Positions 39,939 through 51,835 of a DNA stretch of 64,000 nucleotides are shown piece by piece. The position numbers were made by a program, and so were the translations under genes. The stretch's first letter is position 1. The number at the start of each line of letters is the position of its first letter. Below the pieces are notes generated by a model. That model saw only the letters and a list, made by a program, of their open reading frames with translations, had not been told where the DNA came from and made no database searches. The stretch lies in contig NZ_KZ614147.1 in the NCBI RefSeq assembly GCF_002886185.1, forward strand, positions 323,974 to 387,973, given 5' to 3'. Source of the stretch: Salipaludibacillus neizhouensis. Its GTDB lineage: Bacteria > Bacillota > Bacilli > Bacillales > Salisediminibacteriaceae.

Positions 39939-40802
39939 TTATTCCTGCCGTCCTCCAATTAATCGAACAACAAACACACGATCCATAAATCCTTTCAGAC
40001 CATTATACAAGCGGTCCGCTTTCGCTTTACTCATTGTTAACGAAAAAACAGTTGGACCACTGCCACTCATTACTGTTCCTTCTGCACCAAATCTCACTAG
40101 ACTTTCTTTAATATATTCCACATCCGGGGCTAACAGAAACGTTGTTGGCTCCATGACATTCTCGAGCCTTCTACATATGCCTTGGAAATCTTTTTTTTCA
40201 ATCGCAGAAATCATCCCTTCCGTGTCAGGAGATCTCATGTTATTTAAGTCTAAACCTTCATAAATATCCTTCGTTGAAACTCCTCGAGGTGTTTTCGCCA
40301 AAATAACCCAACAAGGGGGTGGTGAAGGTAAAAAAGTAAGATCTTCTCCTCTTCCTCTTGCAATTGCAGTTCCTCCGTACACGCAGAAAGGAACATCCGA
40401 TCCGATTTGCAGACCTATTTGAGCAAGTTCCTTTAAAGATAATTGCAAATCCCACATGTCGTTAAGTCCTCTCAACACTGCTGCCGCATCGGTGCTTCCA
40501 CCGGCTAATCCGGCTGAGACTGGAATTACCTTTTCTATAAATATTTTGACACCCGAAGTAATCGAAAACTGATCCTTTAACAGCTGTGCAGCTTGGTAGG
40601 CTAAGTTTTGTTTATTACTTGGGACTTGTCCTTCCGTTACTTCGACAATTATTTTGTTTTCATCGATTAGTGTTAAATGAATACGATCTGCTAGATCAAT
40701 CGTTGTCATAATCATTTCTACATCGTGATAACCATCACTTCGTTTTCTTAATACGTCCAACGTCAAATTAATTTTCGCTGGAGCTTTTACCACCCTATAC
40801 AT
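39939..40802 (-). CDS. ispE: 4-diphosphocytidyl-2-C-methyl-D-erythritol kinase
   Basis: GHMP-family kinase of the MEP isoprenoid pathway. Conserved parts: [20 protein letters not shown] (residues 4-23), the ATP loop [19 protein letters not shown] (~93-111) and the C-terminal [10 protein letters not shown]. 287 residues, normal length. Located between sspF and purR as in B. subtilis. Confidence 0.96.
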   Translation of the reverse strand: MYRVVKAPAKINLTLDVLRKRSDGYHDVEMIMTTIDLADRIHLTLIDENKIIVEVTEGQVPSNKQNLAYQAAQLLKDQFSITSGVKIFIEKVIPVSAGLAGGSTDAAAVLRGLNDMWDLQLSLKELAQIGLQIGSDVPFCVYGGTAIARGRGEDLTFLPSPPPCWVILAKTPRGVSTKDIYEGLDLNNMRSPDTEGMISAIEKKDFQGICRRLENVMEPTTFLLAPDVEYIKESLVRFGAEGTVMSGSGPTVFSLTMSKAKADRLYNGLKGFMDRVFVVRLIGGRQE

Positions 40803-40955
40803 GAACTCACCTGCTTTTTTCCGTCAAATCTACTTTTGCTATTTTACCACTTCTTTATCCTCCATACTACCTTATTTTGCTGAGCAAATCGAACAAGAAA
40901 AAGAAGAAGTATAGAGGTTGCCCCCTAACTCCTTCACGCCGCAATAAGTTTTTTG

Positions 40956-41126
40956 TTACTTACCTAACCGTTGTTCTGCTAATTCGATAGCCCGTTTCAC
41001 CATATTCCCAGCATCACGGGACCGAATTCCGCCCCAGCCTTCTTTCTTGACTGTATCGTAAAAACCAAGTTCCTTCGCCAGTTCCTCTTTAAAAGATTCT
41101 GACATAAGTCCTCTTCGTCTACTCAT
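40956..41126 (-). CDS. sspF: Small acid-soluble spore protein SspF
   Basis: A 56-codon gene on the minus strand. The protein begins [20 protein letters not shown] and continues [20 protein letters not shown] then [16 protein letters not shown]. This is the alpha/beta-type SASP-related SspF family (KELGFYDTV and [18 protein letters not shown] are the diagnostic blocks). It binds or helps protect spore DNA. AAAAGGGGATG lies upstream of the ATG. It sits between veg and ispE, as in B. subtilis; forespore control (SigG) is expected, but I could not read its promoter with confidence. Confidence 0.95.
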   Translation of the reverse strand: MSRRRGLMSESFKEELAKELGFYDTVKKEGWGGIRSRDAGNMVKRAIELAEQRLGK

Positions 41127-41230
41127 CGGCAGCATCCCCTTTTATAAATTATTGCGACAAGCCTTAGTCTTTCCCGCTATAAAAGGTTTTACGATAACAA
41201 TGATTGGATACATGGGTAAAAAAAAACAAT

Positions 41231-41274
41231 AAAAAACAGCTATCCAAAGAGCTCCATTGGATAGCTGTTTTTTA
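41231..41274. terminator. veg terminator
   Basis: Perfect 13-bp stem AACAGCTATCCAA / TTGGATAGCTGTT around a short loop, with T-runs on both sides. It lies just after the veg stop codon. Confidence 0.92.
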
Positions 41275-41277
41275 AAT

Positions 41278-41532
41278 TTATGCTTCTTCCGGCAATTCGT
41301 CTGGTAGTGTTAGTTTAACCGTTTCTGTCAGCACATCTGTGTAGCTGTAAGAAAGTCGCTCAACGGAATGTTGGTCTCGATCCAACTTTACCGTAAATAC
41401 TGCAGGATAAATTCCTTCAAGCAAGCCCGAACGTTCAATCATCTTCTTACGTCCTCCATTAGCTTGGATCTTAACTTTCTTACCCACATTGGCTTGTAGT
41501 GCTTCTTTGATTTCTAATAGCGTTTTAGCCAT
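41278..41532 (-). CDS. veg: Veg protein (biofilm/sporulation-associated)
   Basis: An 84-residue Veg protein. Conserved core: MAKTLLEIKEALQANVGKKV, then GGRKKMIERSGLLEGIYPAVF and YSYTDVLTETVKL. In B. subtilis it stimulates biofilm formation by an effect on SinR; biochemical activity is not settled. The start at 41532 follows GAGGTGTGGTGG. The promoter is one of the closest to consensus in the window. Confidence 0.95.
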   Translation of the reverse strand: MAKTLLEIKEALQANVGKKVKIQANGGRKKMIERSGLLEGIYPAVFTVKLDRDQHSVERLSYSYTDVLTETVKLTLPDELPEEA

Positions 41533-41595
41533 CCACCACACCTCACTTAAATACCAGTATATCACATCGATGGACAACAGTCAAATAAAACTAAA

Positions 41596-41624
41596 ATTAT
41601 AACAATGCTCAGTTACAGTGTCAA
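41596..41624 (-). promoter_or_regulatory. veg promoter (consensus SigA)
   Basis: Minus-strand TTGACA (41619-41624), 17-nt spacer, TATAAT (41596-41601): a perfect SigA consensus. B. subtilis veg is the textbook strong vegetative promoter, and the site is conserved here. Confidence 0.93.
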
Positions 41625-41705
41625 TAGATTTATCCACATTTTATATAATTTAATTTAGATCTCTGTAAGCACTTACTTGTCTGTAATTCCAAGGTATACG
41701 CCCCT

Positions 41706-42581
41706 TCACTCCTCCTTTACTTGAGGTGAGTAATTGGGGAATCCTCTTCTTAGGCTACCATATGATTCCAATCCGCCTAATCCTTTTTCTCCGGAAATGG
41801 TTGTTTTTAATATTTCCCACATCCCTATTCTCTCATTAAATGGCGTCATACTAATTTTTGAAACAAGATAAACGGGGTCCAAGGCGTGAATATTTACTCT
41901 TTCCGGTGAACTGGCAAAGTTTGCCCCAGATTTCAGGATCGATTGAAAATGAGACTGACAAGCTCCAGCAAATATCATTAAATGATCCATGTAAGGCACT
42001 ACTTTTCTTGCCTCTTTCACAGCATCGGCAAAATGTTTTGAATGCCGATAGGCTTTAAGATCATCCAAGTTGCCTTTTGAGCTACTGTAAGCATCATGTC
42101 CTGTAATAACTAATAAATCAGGACGTATCATTTCCACTAAAGAGGCCACTTGCGTCGATATTTCCTTTTCAGCCAAATGCACCCCATAAACGGGAACTCC
42201 TAATTTATCGTACACCTGAGTGCACTTTTTCAAATATATCGGGTCCCCATCAATATGGAGTACTTTTCCCGGCATCTCAAAATGATTGTTTTTTTTTGTA
42301 TATCCAGCAGTCATATCAAATTCATTTTTTTCACGAATGAGCTTTCTCTCTTGTCGAAAAAGATGATAGCAACTTTCTTCTTTTAACTTATCTTTCTTTT
42401 TCCGCTCTTTTCGATCCTCATCTTCCAAGATAATCAAATCATCCAAGGGTGCGTCAGCAATTAATCGGATCTCTTCCCCGTGCAACTCAACTTCGTTCCC
42501 TTTAATTCGATGAATGCGGAACATGACATCGCAATCATACGATGCTCTGCCGACTATCTGACCAACCTTTATATCTTCCAC
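41706..42581 (-). CDS. yabG: Sporulation-specific protease YabG
   Basis: Mother-cell protease that processes coat proteins late in sporulation (SigK-controlled in B. subtilis). Conserved blocks: FEMPGKVLHIDGDPIYLKKC, LLVITGHDAYSS, FAGACQSHFQSILKSGANFA, and SSPERVNIHALDPVYLVSKI; the GHDAY histidine and GACQSH cysteine are the likely catalytic region. I take the GTG at 42581 (MEDIKVGQIVGRASYD, 291 residues), preceded by AAGGGGGTG. An ATG 11 codons upstream is less likely. Confidence 0.94.
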   Translation of the reverse strand: MEDIKVGQIVGRASYDCDVMFRIHRIKGNEVELHGEEIRLIADAPLDDLIILEDEDRKERKKKDKLKEESCYHLFRQERKLIREKNEFDMTAGYTKKNNHFEMPGKVLHIDGDPIYLKKCTQVYDKLGVPVYGVHLAEKEISTQVASLVEMIRPDLLVITGHDAYSSSKGNLDDLKAYRHSKHFADAVKEARKVVPYMDHLMIFAGACQSHFQSILKSGANFASSPERVNIHALDPVYLVSKISMTPFNERIGMWEILKTTISGEKGLGGLESYGSLRRGFPNYSPQVKEE

Positions 42582-42629
42582 ACAAAACACCCCCTTCTTC
42601 GGTAGGTTATGCAAAGGGGGCTTCTAGTG

Positions 42630-44103
<1,474 letters not shown>

Positions 44104-44230
44104 ATATCTGCCCTTCCAATAGCCATAATATAAATTAAATTACTATATTTATGAAACCAGTATTACACTCCTTCATCTATTATAGTATAGATCATAAAAA
44201 GAAGAAAAAAGAGACAATCTCAATAGCATA

Positions 44231-44259
44231 TAAAAAAAGGATGACTTATGAGTCACCCC
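44231..44259 (-). terminator. yabE terminator
   Basis: Minus-strand GGGTGACT / AGTCATCC with a CATA loop, then TTTTTTTAT. Confidence 0.88.
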
Positions 44260-44285
44260 TTCAAAAATTTCTATTAACCTAATTA

Positions 44286-45506
44286 TTAGTCCAAAACACG
44301 AATTTGTACCGACTGACGACCGAAAGACTGAACTTTACTTTTGTCAGGCATAAATATATCTATCTTATTACCTTTGATCGCTCCGCCGGTATCTCCAGCA
44401 ATATATGTTCCATACCCCTTTACTTCTACTCGTGACCCTAGAGGAATAACACTCGGATCAACCGCAATAACATTTTTACCTGGATTCTCTCTTAAATTAA
44501 TTCCTGTCGCTGTGACTCCTGAACAGCCATTGCAAAAGGCCGAGTAGGCTGTTGCTGTAAACGAACGCCATGACCCACTTGAAGAACTAGCCGAGCTAGA
44601 AGAATTGGAAGAGGATCCCCTTGAAACGGTTTTAGGCGCCGCTTTCTTTGTCCCAACGACGAGAATTCTATCTTCACTCTCTTGCACGACATTTTCTTTC
44701 ACCAAGTCTCTTGACACTTCTTCTCCATCTTCGATAACAACTTCATATTGTTTCTCAATTTTACCTTCTTGACCCTTCTGAATAACTTCCTCAGATCCTT
44801 GGTCTATGGAGGAGTCATTTTTCGTGACAGTGCCAAAATTAACAGTTTCCTCCACAACATCGGTGACTTTTTCTACTCGAACCACATTTACTTTCCCCGT
44901 ACCTTCAAGTTGCTCATCTTCAGCAGGTTCTACGCGATCGAGTTTATTTAAAGTTATCTTTTCTTTTTCTAAAAAGTCAGCGACCGTTGTGGAGGTTGTC
45001 CATACTTCCTTTTCTTCTCCGTCACTTATTACTGTTATTTGAAAAGCGGAATTGAATTTTACAACATTAACATCATTGAGAGAGTTTTCTAGATTCGGAT
45101 CGACGATATCATGCTTATGAACCTCAATCTCTAATTCTTCCAGAAGGCCTTCGACGCTTTGCTTCGTTGTCCAAACTTTATTGAGTTCCCCGTCAAGACT
45201 AACCACAACTTTTTGGGCTTGTTTGAATTCAATCGACATTTCTTCCTTAATTTCTGTATCTACAGGTGGTTCGACGTAATCATGTTTCGTTACATCGATA
45301 TCTTGTTCTTCCAAAACCTCACCAACAGTTGATGCGTGAGTGTGCGTCGATATCGAATCATCATCCGCTTCCACCGTTACTTCTGCTTTTGTTACCTCAT
45401 AGATAGCAAATGCTATAATACTCATCAATGTTAGGAGCCCCACGCTGGATACCGCAAGCTTTTTCCATGAAAATTTACTGGAAAGCTGCTTCATCCATTG
45501 ATTCAT
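44286..45506 (-). CDS. yabE: YabE: secreted G5/3D-domain cell-wall protein
   Basis: A 406-residue exported protein. One N-terminal membrane/signal segment (~18-38) is followed by three DUF348 repeats (about 43-215, with VTVEADDDSISTHTHAS and its variants), and a G5 domain (~210-290, EKQYEVVIEDGEEVSRDLV). A Ser-rich linker then leads to a C-terminal 3D domain with AGDTGGAIKGNKIDIFMPD, whose three Asp residues are the catalytic type of MltA/RpfB-like lytic enzymes. Likely a peptidoglycan-acting wall protein. AGGAGGGGTTCAGCC precedes the ATG. Confidence 0.93.
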   Translation of the reverse strand: MNQWMKQLSSKFSWKKLAVSSVGLLTLMSIIAFAIYEVTKAEVTVEADDDSISTHTHASTVGEVLEEQDIDVTKHDYVEPPVDTEIKEEMSIEFKQAQKVVVSLDGELNKVWTTKQSVEGLLEELEIEVHKHDIVDPNLENSLNDVNVVKFNSAFQITVISDGEEKEVWTTSTTVADFLEKEKITLNKLDRVEPAEDEQLEGTGKVNVVRVEKVTDVVEETVNFGTVTKNDSSIDQGSEEVIQKGQEGKIEKQYEVVIEDGEEVSRDLVKENVVQESEDRILVVGTKKAAPKTVSRGSSSNSSSSASSSSGSWRSFTATAYSAFCNGCSGVTATGINLRENPGKNVIAVDPSVIPLGSRVEVKGYGTYIAGDTGGAIKGNKIDIFMPDKSKVQSFGRQSVQIRVLD

Positions 45507-45724
45507 GGCTGAACCCCTCCTTTGCGACCTGAATTATACCCCTGTCTTTTCACCTTGTCAACCGAATATGAGAACTCTATCCTAGTCATTATGGAACCCC
45601 TCTTGACTAAAGGAAAGAAAAAGTGTTCGACAATTGGATTGAATTCTTTCGAAGGACTTTGTAGTAATTCAGAGAAATGGAGCACAGCACAATCGTATTG
45701 GCCAGATTTGCCTCACGCATTTTG

Positions 45725-46492
45725 TCAGGTTACCCCGAATAGTTTTTTCGCATTTGCCGACGTTGCACTTGCTAACTCCTCATACGTTATATTCCGTAAT
45801 TCTGCAATTTTCTCTGCGATTAACTTTACATATGCAGGTTCGTTCCGCTTTCCTCTATTCGGATGAGGAGCAAGAAAAGGGGCATCAGTTTCAATGAGTA
45901 GACGGTCTAATGGCACCTCTTTCACTACTTCTTTCGGTAAAACCGCGTTTTTAAATGTGACCGGACCTCCAAACGAGAGATGAAAATTCATATCCAAACA
46001 TGCATTTGCGATTTCCATATCACCAGCAAAGCAGTGCATGATTCCCCCAACTTCCCCCGCATTTTCCTCTTGCAGCACTTGGACAATATCTTCGTGGGCT
46101 TCACGATCATGAATAATAATAGGAAGTTTTACCCGTTTAGCTAAATGAATTTGTTTTCGAAATATATCTTTTTGAATGTCCTTCGGCGACTTATCCCAAT
46201 GGTAATCAAGTCCGGTTTCTCCAATAGCTACAACTTTAGGATGGCTTGCTAGTTCCTCAATCCAATTAAGGTATTTATCCGTGCAATCAATGGCGTCAAC
46301 GGGGTGCCATCCGACAGACGCATACAAAAAATCATAATTCTCTACTAGTGTCATCGCTTTATTGATTGTCTTTTCATCAAATCCTACAACGACCATTTTT
46401 TCCACACCAGTATCTTTTGCTCTTTGTATTACCTCTTCTACATCCTCTTCAAATTGGTCGGCATTTAAGTGTACGTGAGTATCAAATAACAT
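45725..46492 (-). CDS. yabD: TatD-family metal-dependent hydrolase YabD
   Basis: TIM-barrel hydrolase of the TatD DNase family (255 residues). Metal ligands visible: DTHVHLN at residues 4-10, GETGLDYHWD, IIIHDREAHED, and ETDAPFLAPHPNRGKRN near the C-terminus. Probably a 3'-5' exonuclease or D-aminoacyl-tRNA-type deacylase; exact substrate open. The start follows AGGAGGATTACAGTC. It lies downstream of metS, as in B. subtilis. Confidence 0.93.
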   Translation of the reverse strand: MLFDTHVHLNADQFEEDVEEVIQRAKDTGVEKMVVVGFDEKTINKAMTLVENYDFLYASVGWHPVDAIDCTDKYLNWIEELASHPKVVAIGETGLDYHWDKSPKDIQKDIFRKQIHLAKRVKLPIIIHDREAHEDIVQVLQEENAGEVGGIMHCFAGDMEIANACLDMNFHLSFGGPVTFKNAVLPKEVVKEVPLDRLLIETDAPFLAPHPNRGKRNEPAYVKLIAEKIAELRNITYEELASATSANAKKLFGVT

Positions 46493-46520
46493 GACTGTAA
46501 TCCTCCTAATTTCTATACGA

Positions 46521-46550
46521 ACACCCCTCCAGTATTTAATGGAAGGGTGT
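46521..46550 (-). terminator. Hairpin after metS
   Basis: Minus-strand ACACCCTTCCA / TGGAGGGGTGT, 11 bp with an internal G-T, between metS and yabD. No T-run follows, so it may only slow transcription or protect the metS mRNA end. Confidence 0.45.
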
Positions 46551-46570
46551 ACTCTAGTTTGATAAATCGT

Positions 46571-48610
<2,040 letters not shown>

Positions 48611-48632
48611 CTATATCGTCCGTGAAAAAACA

Positions 48633-48962
48633 TAAAAACTCCCGCCCCAATACAATGGGACGAGAGTATATCTCACGCGGTACCACCCAGATTTATCAAT
48701 GACAACGATCATTGACCTCCAAGTTGCTGAATAGGATTCGAACTATATCCTCTAATCAGCAAACTACTGTATAACGAACAGCCCGTGATTTCTTTACTGA
48801 GACCATGCTCTTACAAGCAGCATCTCTAGCTCGGAAACCAAATCCTCCTAAGACCATCTTCAAAAGTTTAGCTTAACCGGTTTTCAGCAATTCCGGTTCT
48901 CTGGTATAAGCTTTGCTCCCTACTCATCTTTTCATCAGAAATAGTTTATAATTTTATTATCT
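48633..48962 (-). promoter_or_regulatory. T-box riboswitch, tRNA-Met type, with terminator
   Basis: The metS leader shows the T-box sequence CTGGGTGGTACCGCG (within 48676-48693), the stem I features CCAGAGAACCGG and GCTGAAAACCGG around 48885-48910, and a candidate specifier AUG followed by G at 48857-48855 in GAAGATGG. An intrinsic terminator (GTCCCA / TGGGGC core, then TTTTT) lies at 48633-48668. Uncharged tRNA-Met is expected to stabilise the antiterminator and switch on metS. An intermediate hairpin at 48724-48762 has tRNA-like text. Confidence 0.88.
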
Positions 48963-48968
48963 CTACAA

Positions 48969-48997
48969 AATATACCGAACGAAGTCAATACTGTCAA
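48969..48997 (-). promoter_or_regulatory. metS T-box promoter
   Basis: Minus-strand TTGACA (48992-48997), 17-nt spacer, TATATT (48969-48974), placing transcription start at about 48962, immediately before stem I of the T-box. Confidence 0.85.
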
Positions 48998-49042
48998 GGT
49001 ATCCATGAAGACAGGGTACACCGAATAATATTTAGTCTTTTT

Positions 49043-49050
49043 TTGTCGAA
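49043..49050 (+). promoter_or_regulatory. Candidate distal Spo0A box, abrB upstream region
   Basis: TTGTCGAA exactly as in the 0A-box core, on the plus strand 143 nt upstream of the abrB -35. It may serve abrB or be a chance site. The remaining sequence 49051-49192 shows no gene. Confidence 0.4.
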
Positions 49051-49192
49051 TTAGTTCCATTACTAATATATAGTCCCTTACTTAACTAAAGCAGCTTCAA
49101 AACATTAGATTTTCTTTTTTATGGAAACAGTTGATAGATTAGTATTTCCCGACATAGTTTGTTAGAATACTTTTGTAATAAACACTTTTTAA

Positions 49193-49221
49193 TTGACTTC
49201 TTTTGGAAGACTTGGTATTCT
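49193..49221 (+). promoter_or_regulatory. abrB promoter
   Basis: Plus-strand TTGACT (49193-49198), 17-nt spacer, TATTCT (49216-49221), ~95 nt before the abrB start codon. Confidence 0.75.
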
Positions 49222-49236
49222 AATCTTAAGAGAATT

Positions 49237-49244
49237 TTGTCGAA
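49237..49244 (+). promoter_or_regulatory. Spo0A box downstream of the abrB promoter
   Basis: TTGTCGAA at 49237-49244 lies just past the abrB start site, where Spo0A~P represses abrB in B. subtilis. Confidence 0.65.
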
Positions 49245-49315
49245 TAATGACACTGGTATATCACCTGTGATAGAGACAAAAAAGAGATTAACTATGTGAG
49301 AGGAGATTTTTTATA

Positions 49316-49603
49316 ATGAAATCTACAGGTATTGTTCGTAAGGTTGATGAGCTAGGACGGGTGGTAATTCCAATAGAACTTCGTCGTACTTTAGATATTG
49401 CAGAAAAAGATGCACTTGAAATCTATGTTGATGACGATCGTATTATTTTGAAGAAGTACAAGCCAAATATGACCTGTCAAGTAACTGGAGAGGTTTCTGA
49501 TGATAACCTTTCTATTGCTAACGGTAAAATTATCTTAAGCCCAATCGGTGCAAAAGAAATTTTAAAAGAGCTTGATAACTATATTGCAAAGCAAGAAAAG
49601 TAA
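49316..49603 (+). CDS. abrB: Transition-state regulator AbrB
   Basis: DNA-binding global repressor of post-exponential genes; the only recognised protein gene on the plus strand. The N-terminal swapped-hairpin domain is MKSTGIVRKVDELGRVVIPI (residues 1-50), paralogous to SpoVT in this window. The C-terminal multimerisation part ends IILSPIGAKEILKELDNYI. 95 residues, as in B. subtilis. GAGAGGAG lies upstream of the ATG. Controlled by a SigA promoter with Spo0A box(es). spoVG, also in this window, is a classical AbrB target. Confidence 0.97.
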   Translation: MKSTGIVRKVDELGRVVIPIELRRTLDIAEKDALEIYVDDDRIILKKYKPNMTCQVTGEVSDDNLSIANGKIILSPIGAKEILKELDNYIAKQEK

Positions 49604-49615
49604 TAAATACATAAA

Positions 49616-49660
49616 ATGCCTTCAAGAGAAGTGAACACTTCTCTTGAAGGCATTTTATTT
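49616..49660. terminator. Bidirectional terminator between abrB and rsmI
   Basis: A perfect 17-bp stem (ATGCCTTCAAGAGAAGT and its complement) with T-runs on each side, lying between the convergent abrB and rsmI genes; it can end both transcripts. Confidence 0.95.
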
Positions 49661-49674
49661 TCAGGCGATTCATT

Positions 49675-50565
49675 CTAATTCTCTTCCTCAACGTGAAAGG
49701 CTTGATATACCTCTCGTTTAGGAATTCCTCGTTCAACCGCTACAGATTTAATTGCTTGCTTTGATGTTTCTCCTTCGTCCATCAACTTTTGAATATGATC
49801 TATCAACGAAACTTCTACCCACCAAGGAACATCTTCTAACGCCTTTTGTTCTTCTTCTGTAGCGCCTTCGATGACTACCACACATTCACCCTTTACAGCC
49901 TCTTCCAACAACCTGTCCTTTAATTCTTCCACAGTTCCACGAAGAATTGTTTCATACTGTTTCGTAAGCTCACGGCATAAAGCAATGTTACGGTTTCCCA
50001 ACACTTCTTCTACTGCTTTAAGCATTTCTTTCAATCGATGAGGTGCTTCATAAAAAATTAATGTAGATGGACTGCCTTTCCATTGCTCTAACACTTGTTT
50101 TCGATGTTTTTTATTTCGATCAAGAAATCCGATGAAGGTAAAAGCGTCCGTCGGCAGACCTGAGACAACAAGAGATGTCACAGCAGCATTTGCGCCTGGC
50201 AGCCCTACAACGGTTAAACCCTCTTCGATAAACCGCTTTACAAGGTCTGCCCCTGGATCAGATATTGCCGGCATCCCGGCATCACTTACGAGTGCAATTA
50301 CTTCCCCTCGCTGAGCGCGCGCAACTAACTCTCCTTCACGCTCTTTTTTATTATGCTCATGGTAGCTTATAAGTGGCGTACCAATATCAAACACATGACA
50401 AAGCTTCTTCGAATGTCTTGTATCCTCAGCCGCAATAATGTCTGCTTCTTTCAGAATATCCACAGCCCGAAAGGTCATATCCTGTAAGTTACCAATCGGT
50501 GTCGGGACCACATACAGTGTTCCAGTTTCATTTCCTTTTTGAAAACTACGTTGTTCCTTCAACAC
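49675..50565 (-). CDS. rsmI: 16S rRNA (cytidine-2'-O)-methyltransferase
   Basis: SAM-dependent enzyme of the tetrapyrrole methylase fold that modifies C1402 of 16S rRNA. GTLYVVPTPIGNLQDMTFRA (~15-34), AAEDTRHSKKL and the PGANAAVTSLVVSGLPTD loop (~125) are diagnostic. 296 residues. Unlike B. subtilis, no GIY-YIG gene (yazA) lies between yabB and rsmI; the gap is 24 nt. Confidence 0.95.
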   Translation of the reverse strand: MLKEQRSFQKGNETGTLYVVPTPIGNLQDMTFRAVDILKEADIIAAEDTRHSKKLCHVFDIGTPLISYHEHNKKEREGELVARAQRGEVIALVSDAGMPAISDPGADLVKRFIEEGLTVVGLPGANAAVTSLVVSGLPTDAFTFIGFLDRNKKHRKQVLEQWKGSPSTLIFYEAPHRLKEMLKAVEEVLGNRNIALCRELTKQYETILRGTVEELKDRLLEEAVKGECVVVIEGATEEEQKALEDVPWWVEVSLIDHIQKLMDEGETSKQAIKSVAVERGIPKREVYQAFHVEEEN

Positions 50566-50589
50566 GATAAACCCCTCCTTTCGAAATAT

Positions 50590-51321
50590 CTAATCTTTCT
50601 CATAATGATGTTTAAATACTTCCGTAAACTGATTAACATCGTCATAAACAATCCATGGCGGTAAAGTCGTGATTCCGGGATTACCTTCCCGCACACCTTC
50701 CACCATCACCATATTTGCGTCTTTTGTTGCTTTTGGATGTACGTATTGGATCCGCTTTGGTTCTATTCGATATTGCTTCATCAATGCAAACACATCTGCC
50801 ACCCGTTCGGGACGGTGAACAAGGGCCACTCTTCCCTTTTGTTTAACTAATCTAGAAGAAACGTGAATCACATCCTCTAGTGTACAGGCCACTTCATGTC
50901 TAGCTAAGGAAAAAGGCTTGTCCTTGTTTTTTCCTTTCTCAGAAGTAACTGGAAAGTAAGGTGGGTTGCACGTGACCACATCATAGGTTTCCCAAGCCAC
51001 CTCTTCCTTTAACAAAAGAATATCCGAATGGATAACCCGTACCTGATTACTGACTCCATTATGTACCATTGATTTACTTGCCAAGTTACATAAAAGCTCC
51101 TGAATTTCTACAGCATCAATTTTTGCCTCTGTTCGCAATGTCATCATTAATGGAACGGCTCCATTTCCAGCACACAGGTCCATGATCTTACCTTGAGGAA
51201 CCGGCACTTTCACAAACTTAGCTAAAAGCACCGCATCCATAGAAAATGCAAAAACATCTTTCCTCTGATATATAAAGCGATTCCCGCCCGGCATATAGTC
51301 TAGTCTTTCATTTTCCTCCAC
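50590..51321 (-). CDS. yabB: YabB: tRNA (adenine-N6)-methyltransferase (TrmN6 family)
   Basis: A 243-residue SAM-dependent methyltransferase. The SAM motif is IMDLCAGNGAVPLMMTLR near residue 46, and the N6-adenine catalytic motif is NPPYFP near residue 119. It is related to TrmN6, which modifies adenosine 37 of tRNA-Val. In B. subtilis yabB lies at the same place; its substrate is inferred from the family. Confidence 0.88.
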   Translation of the reverse strand: MEENERLDYMPGGNRFIYQRKDVFAFSMDAVLLAKFVKVPVPQGKIMDLCAGNGAVPLMMTLRTEAKIDAVEIQELLCNLASKSMVHNGVSNQVRVIHSDILLLKEEVAWETYDVVTCNPPYFPVTSEKGKNKDKPFSLARHEVACTLEDVIHVSSRLVKQKGRVALVHRPERVADVFALMKQYRIEPKRIQYVHPKATKDANMVMVEGVREGNPGITTLPPWIVYDDVNQFTEVFKHHYEKD

Positions 51322-51399
51322 TTATTCCCTTCCTCCCGACCCTTATATGAGTTGTGATACTTGTCTTCACCGGTCGCTTCGTCTCATAGCTTGTCCTGA

Positions 51400-51435
51400 G
51401 AAAAAAAGCCTTTCCGTTATACAACGGAAAGACTT
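51400..51435 (-). terminator. yabA terminator
   Basis: Minus-strand AGTCTTTCCGTT / AACGGAAAGGCT, 12 bp with one G-T pair, then TTTTTTTC. Confidence 0.88.
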
Positions 51436-51443
51436 ACGGTTTC

Positions 51444-51809
51444 TCACTTCTTGTTTAGAAACGAAAGGCAAAAAAGACAATCTCCTTCTTTTCGAATACT
51501 CCCATAATGTAAATTACAAATATGGAAGCCTTCTTCATAAAGTCTCGCTAGATTATCATAACCTTCGCCAAAACCAGGTTGAATCCGGTCTTTCGTCTCA
51601 CCTTCATCAGCTGCAGATTCCTTTGCAAGCTCTCTTGCCTCCGATTCTCTGGTCATACGATCACGTAAATGTTCGTTTTCCATTTGTAAATGAGTGTTTT
51701 CTTCAAGAAGTAACGCCAATTGATCTTTCAGTTCGCCTAATTCATGATGCAGGCCGCCAATCCGTTCTTCCATATGACTTACACGGACGAAAATTTCATT
51801 CTTGTTCAC
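51444..51809 (-). CDS. yabA: Replication initiation control protein YabA
   Basis: Negative regulator of DnaA-driven initiation that links DnaA to the DnaN clamp. An N-terminal coiled-coil oligomerisation region (~10-65, [20 protein letters not shown]) is followed by a linker and a C-terminal zinc domain with [20 protein letters not shown]. The likely start is GTG at 51809 ([10 protein letters not shown], 121 residues), 8 nt from GAGGTG; a GTG three codons earlier is less well placed. Confidence 0.93.
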   Translation of the reverse strand: MNKNEIFVRVSHMEERIGGLHHELGELKDQLALLLEENTHLQMENEHLRDRMTRESEARELAKESAADEGETKDRIQPGFGEGYDNLARLYEEGFHICNLHYGSIRKEGDCLFCLSFLNKK

Positions 51810-51835
51810 GATTCCCACACCTCATTATCCGTGGT

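Noticed and set aside
40258-40455. 65-codon minus-strand frame inside ispE
   Set aside because: Out-of-frame shadow of ispE.
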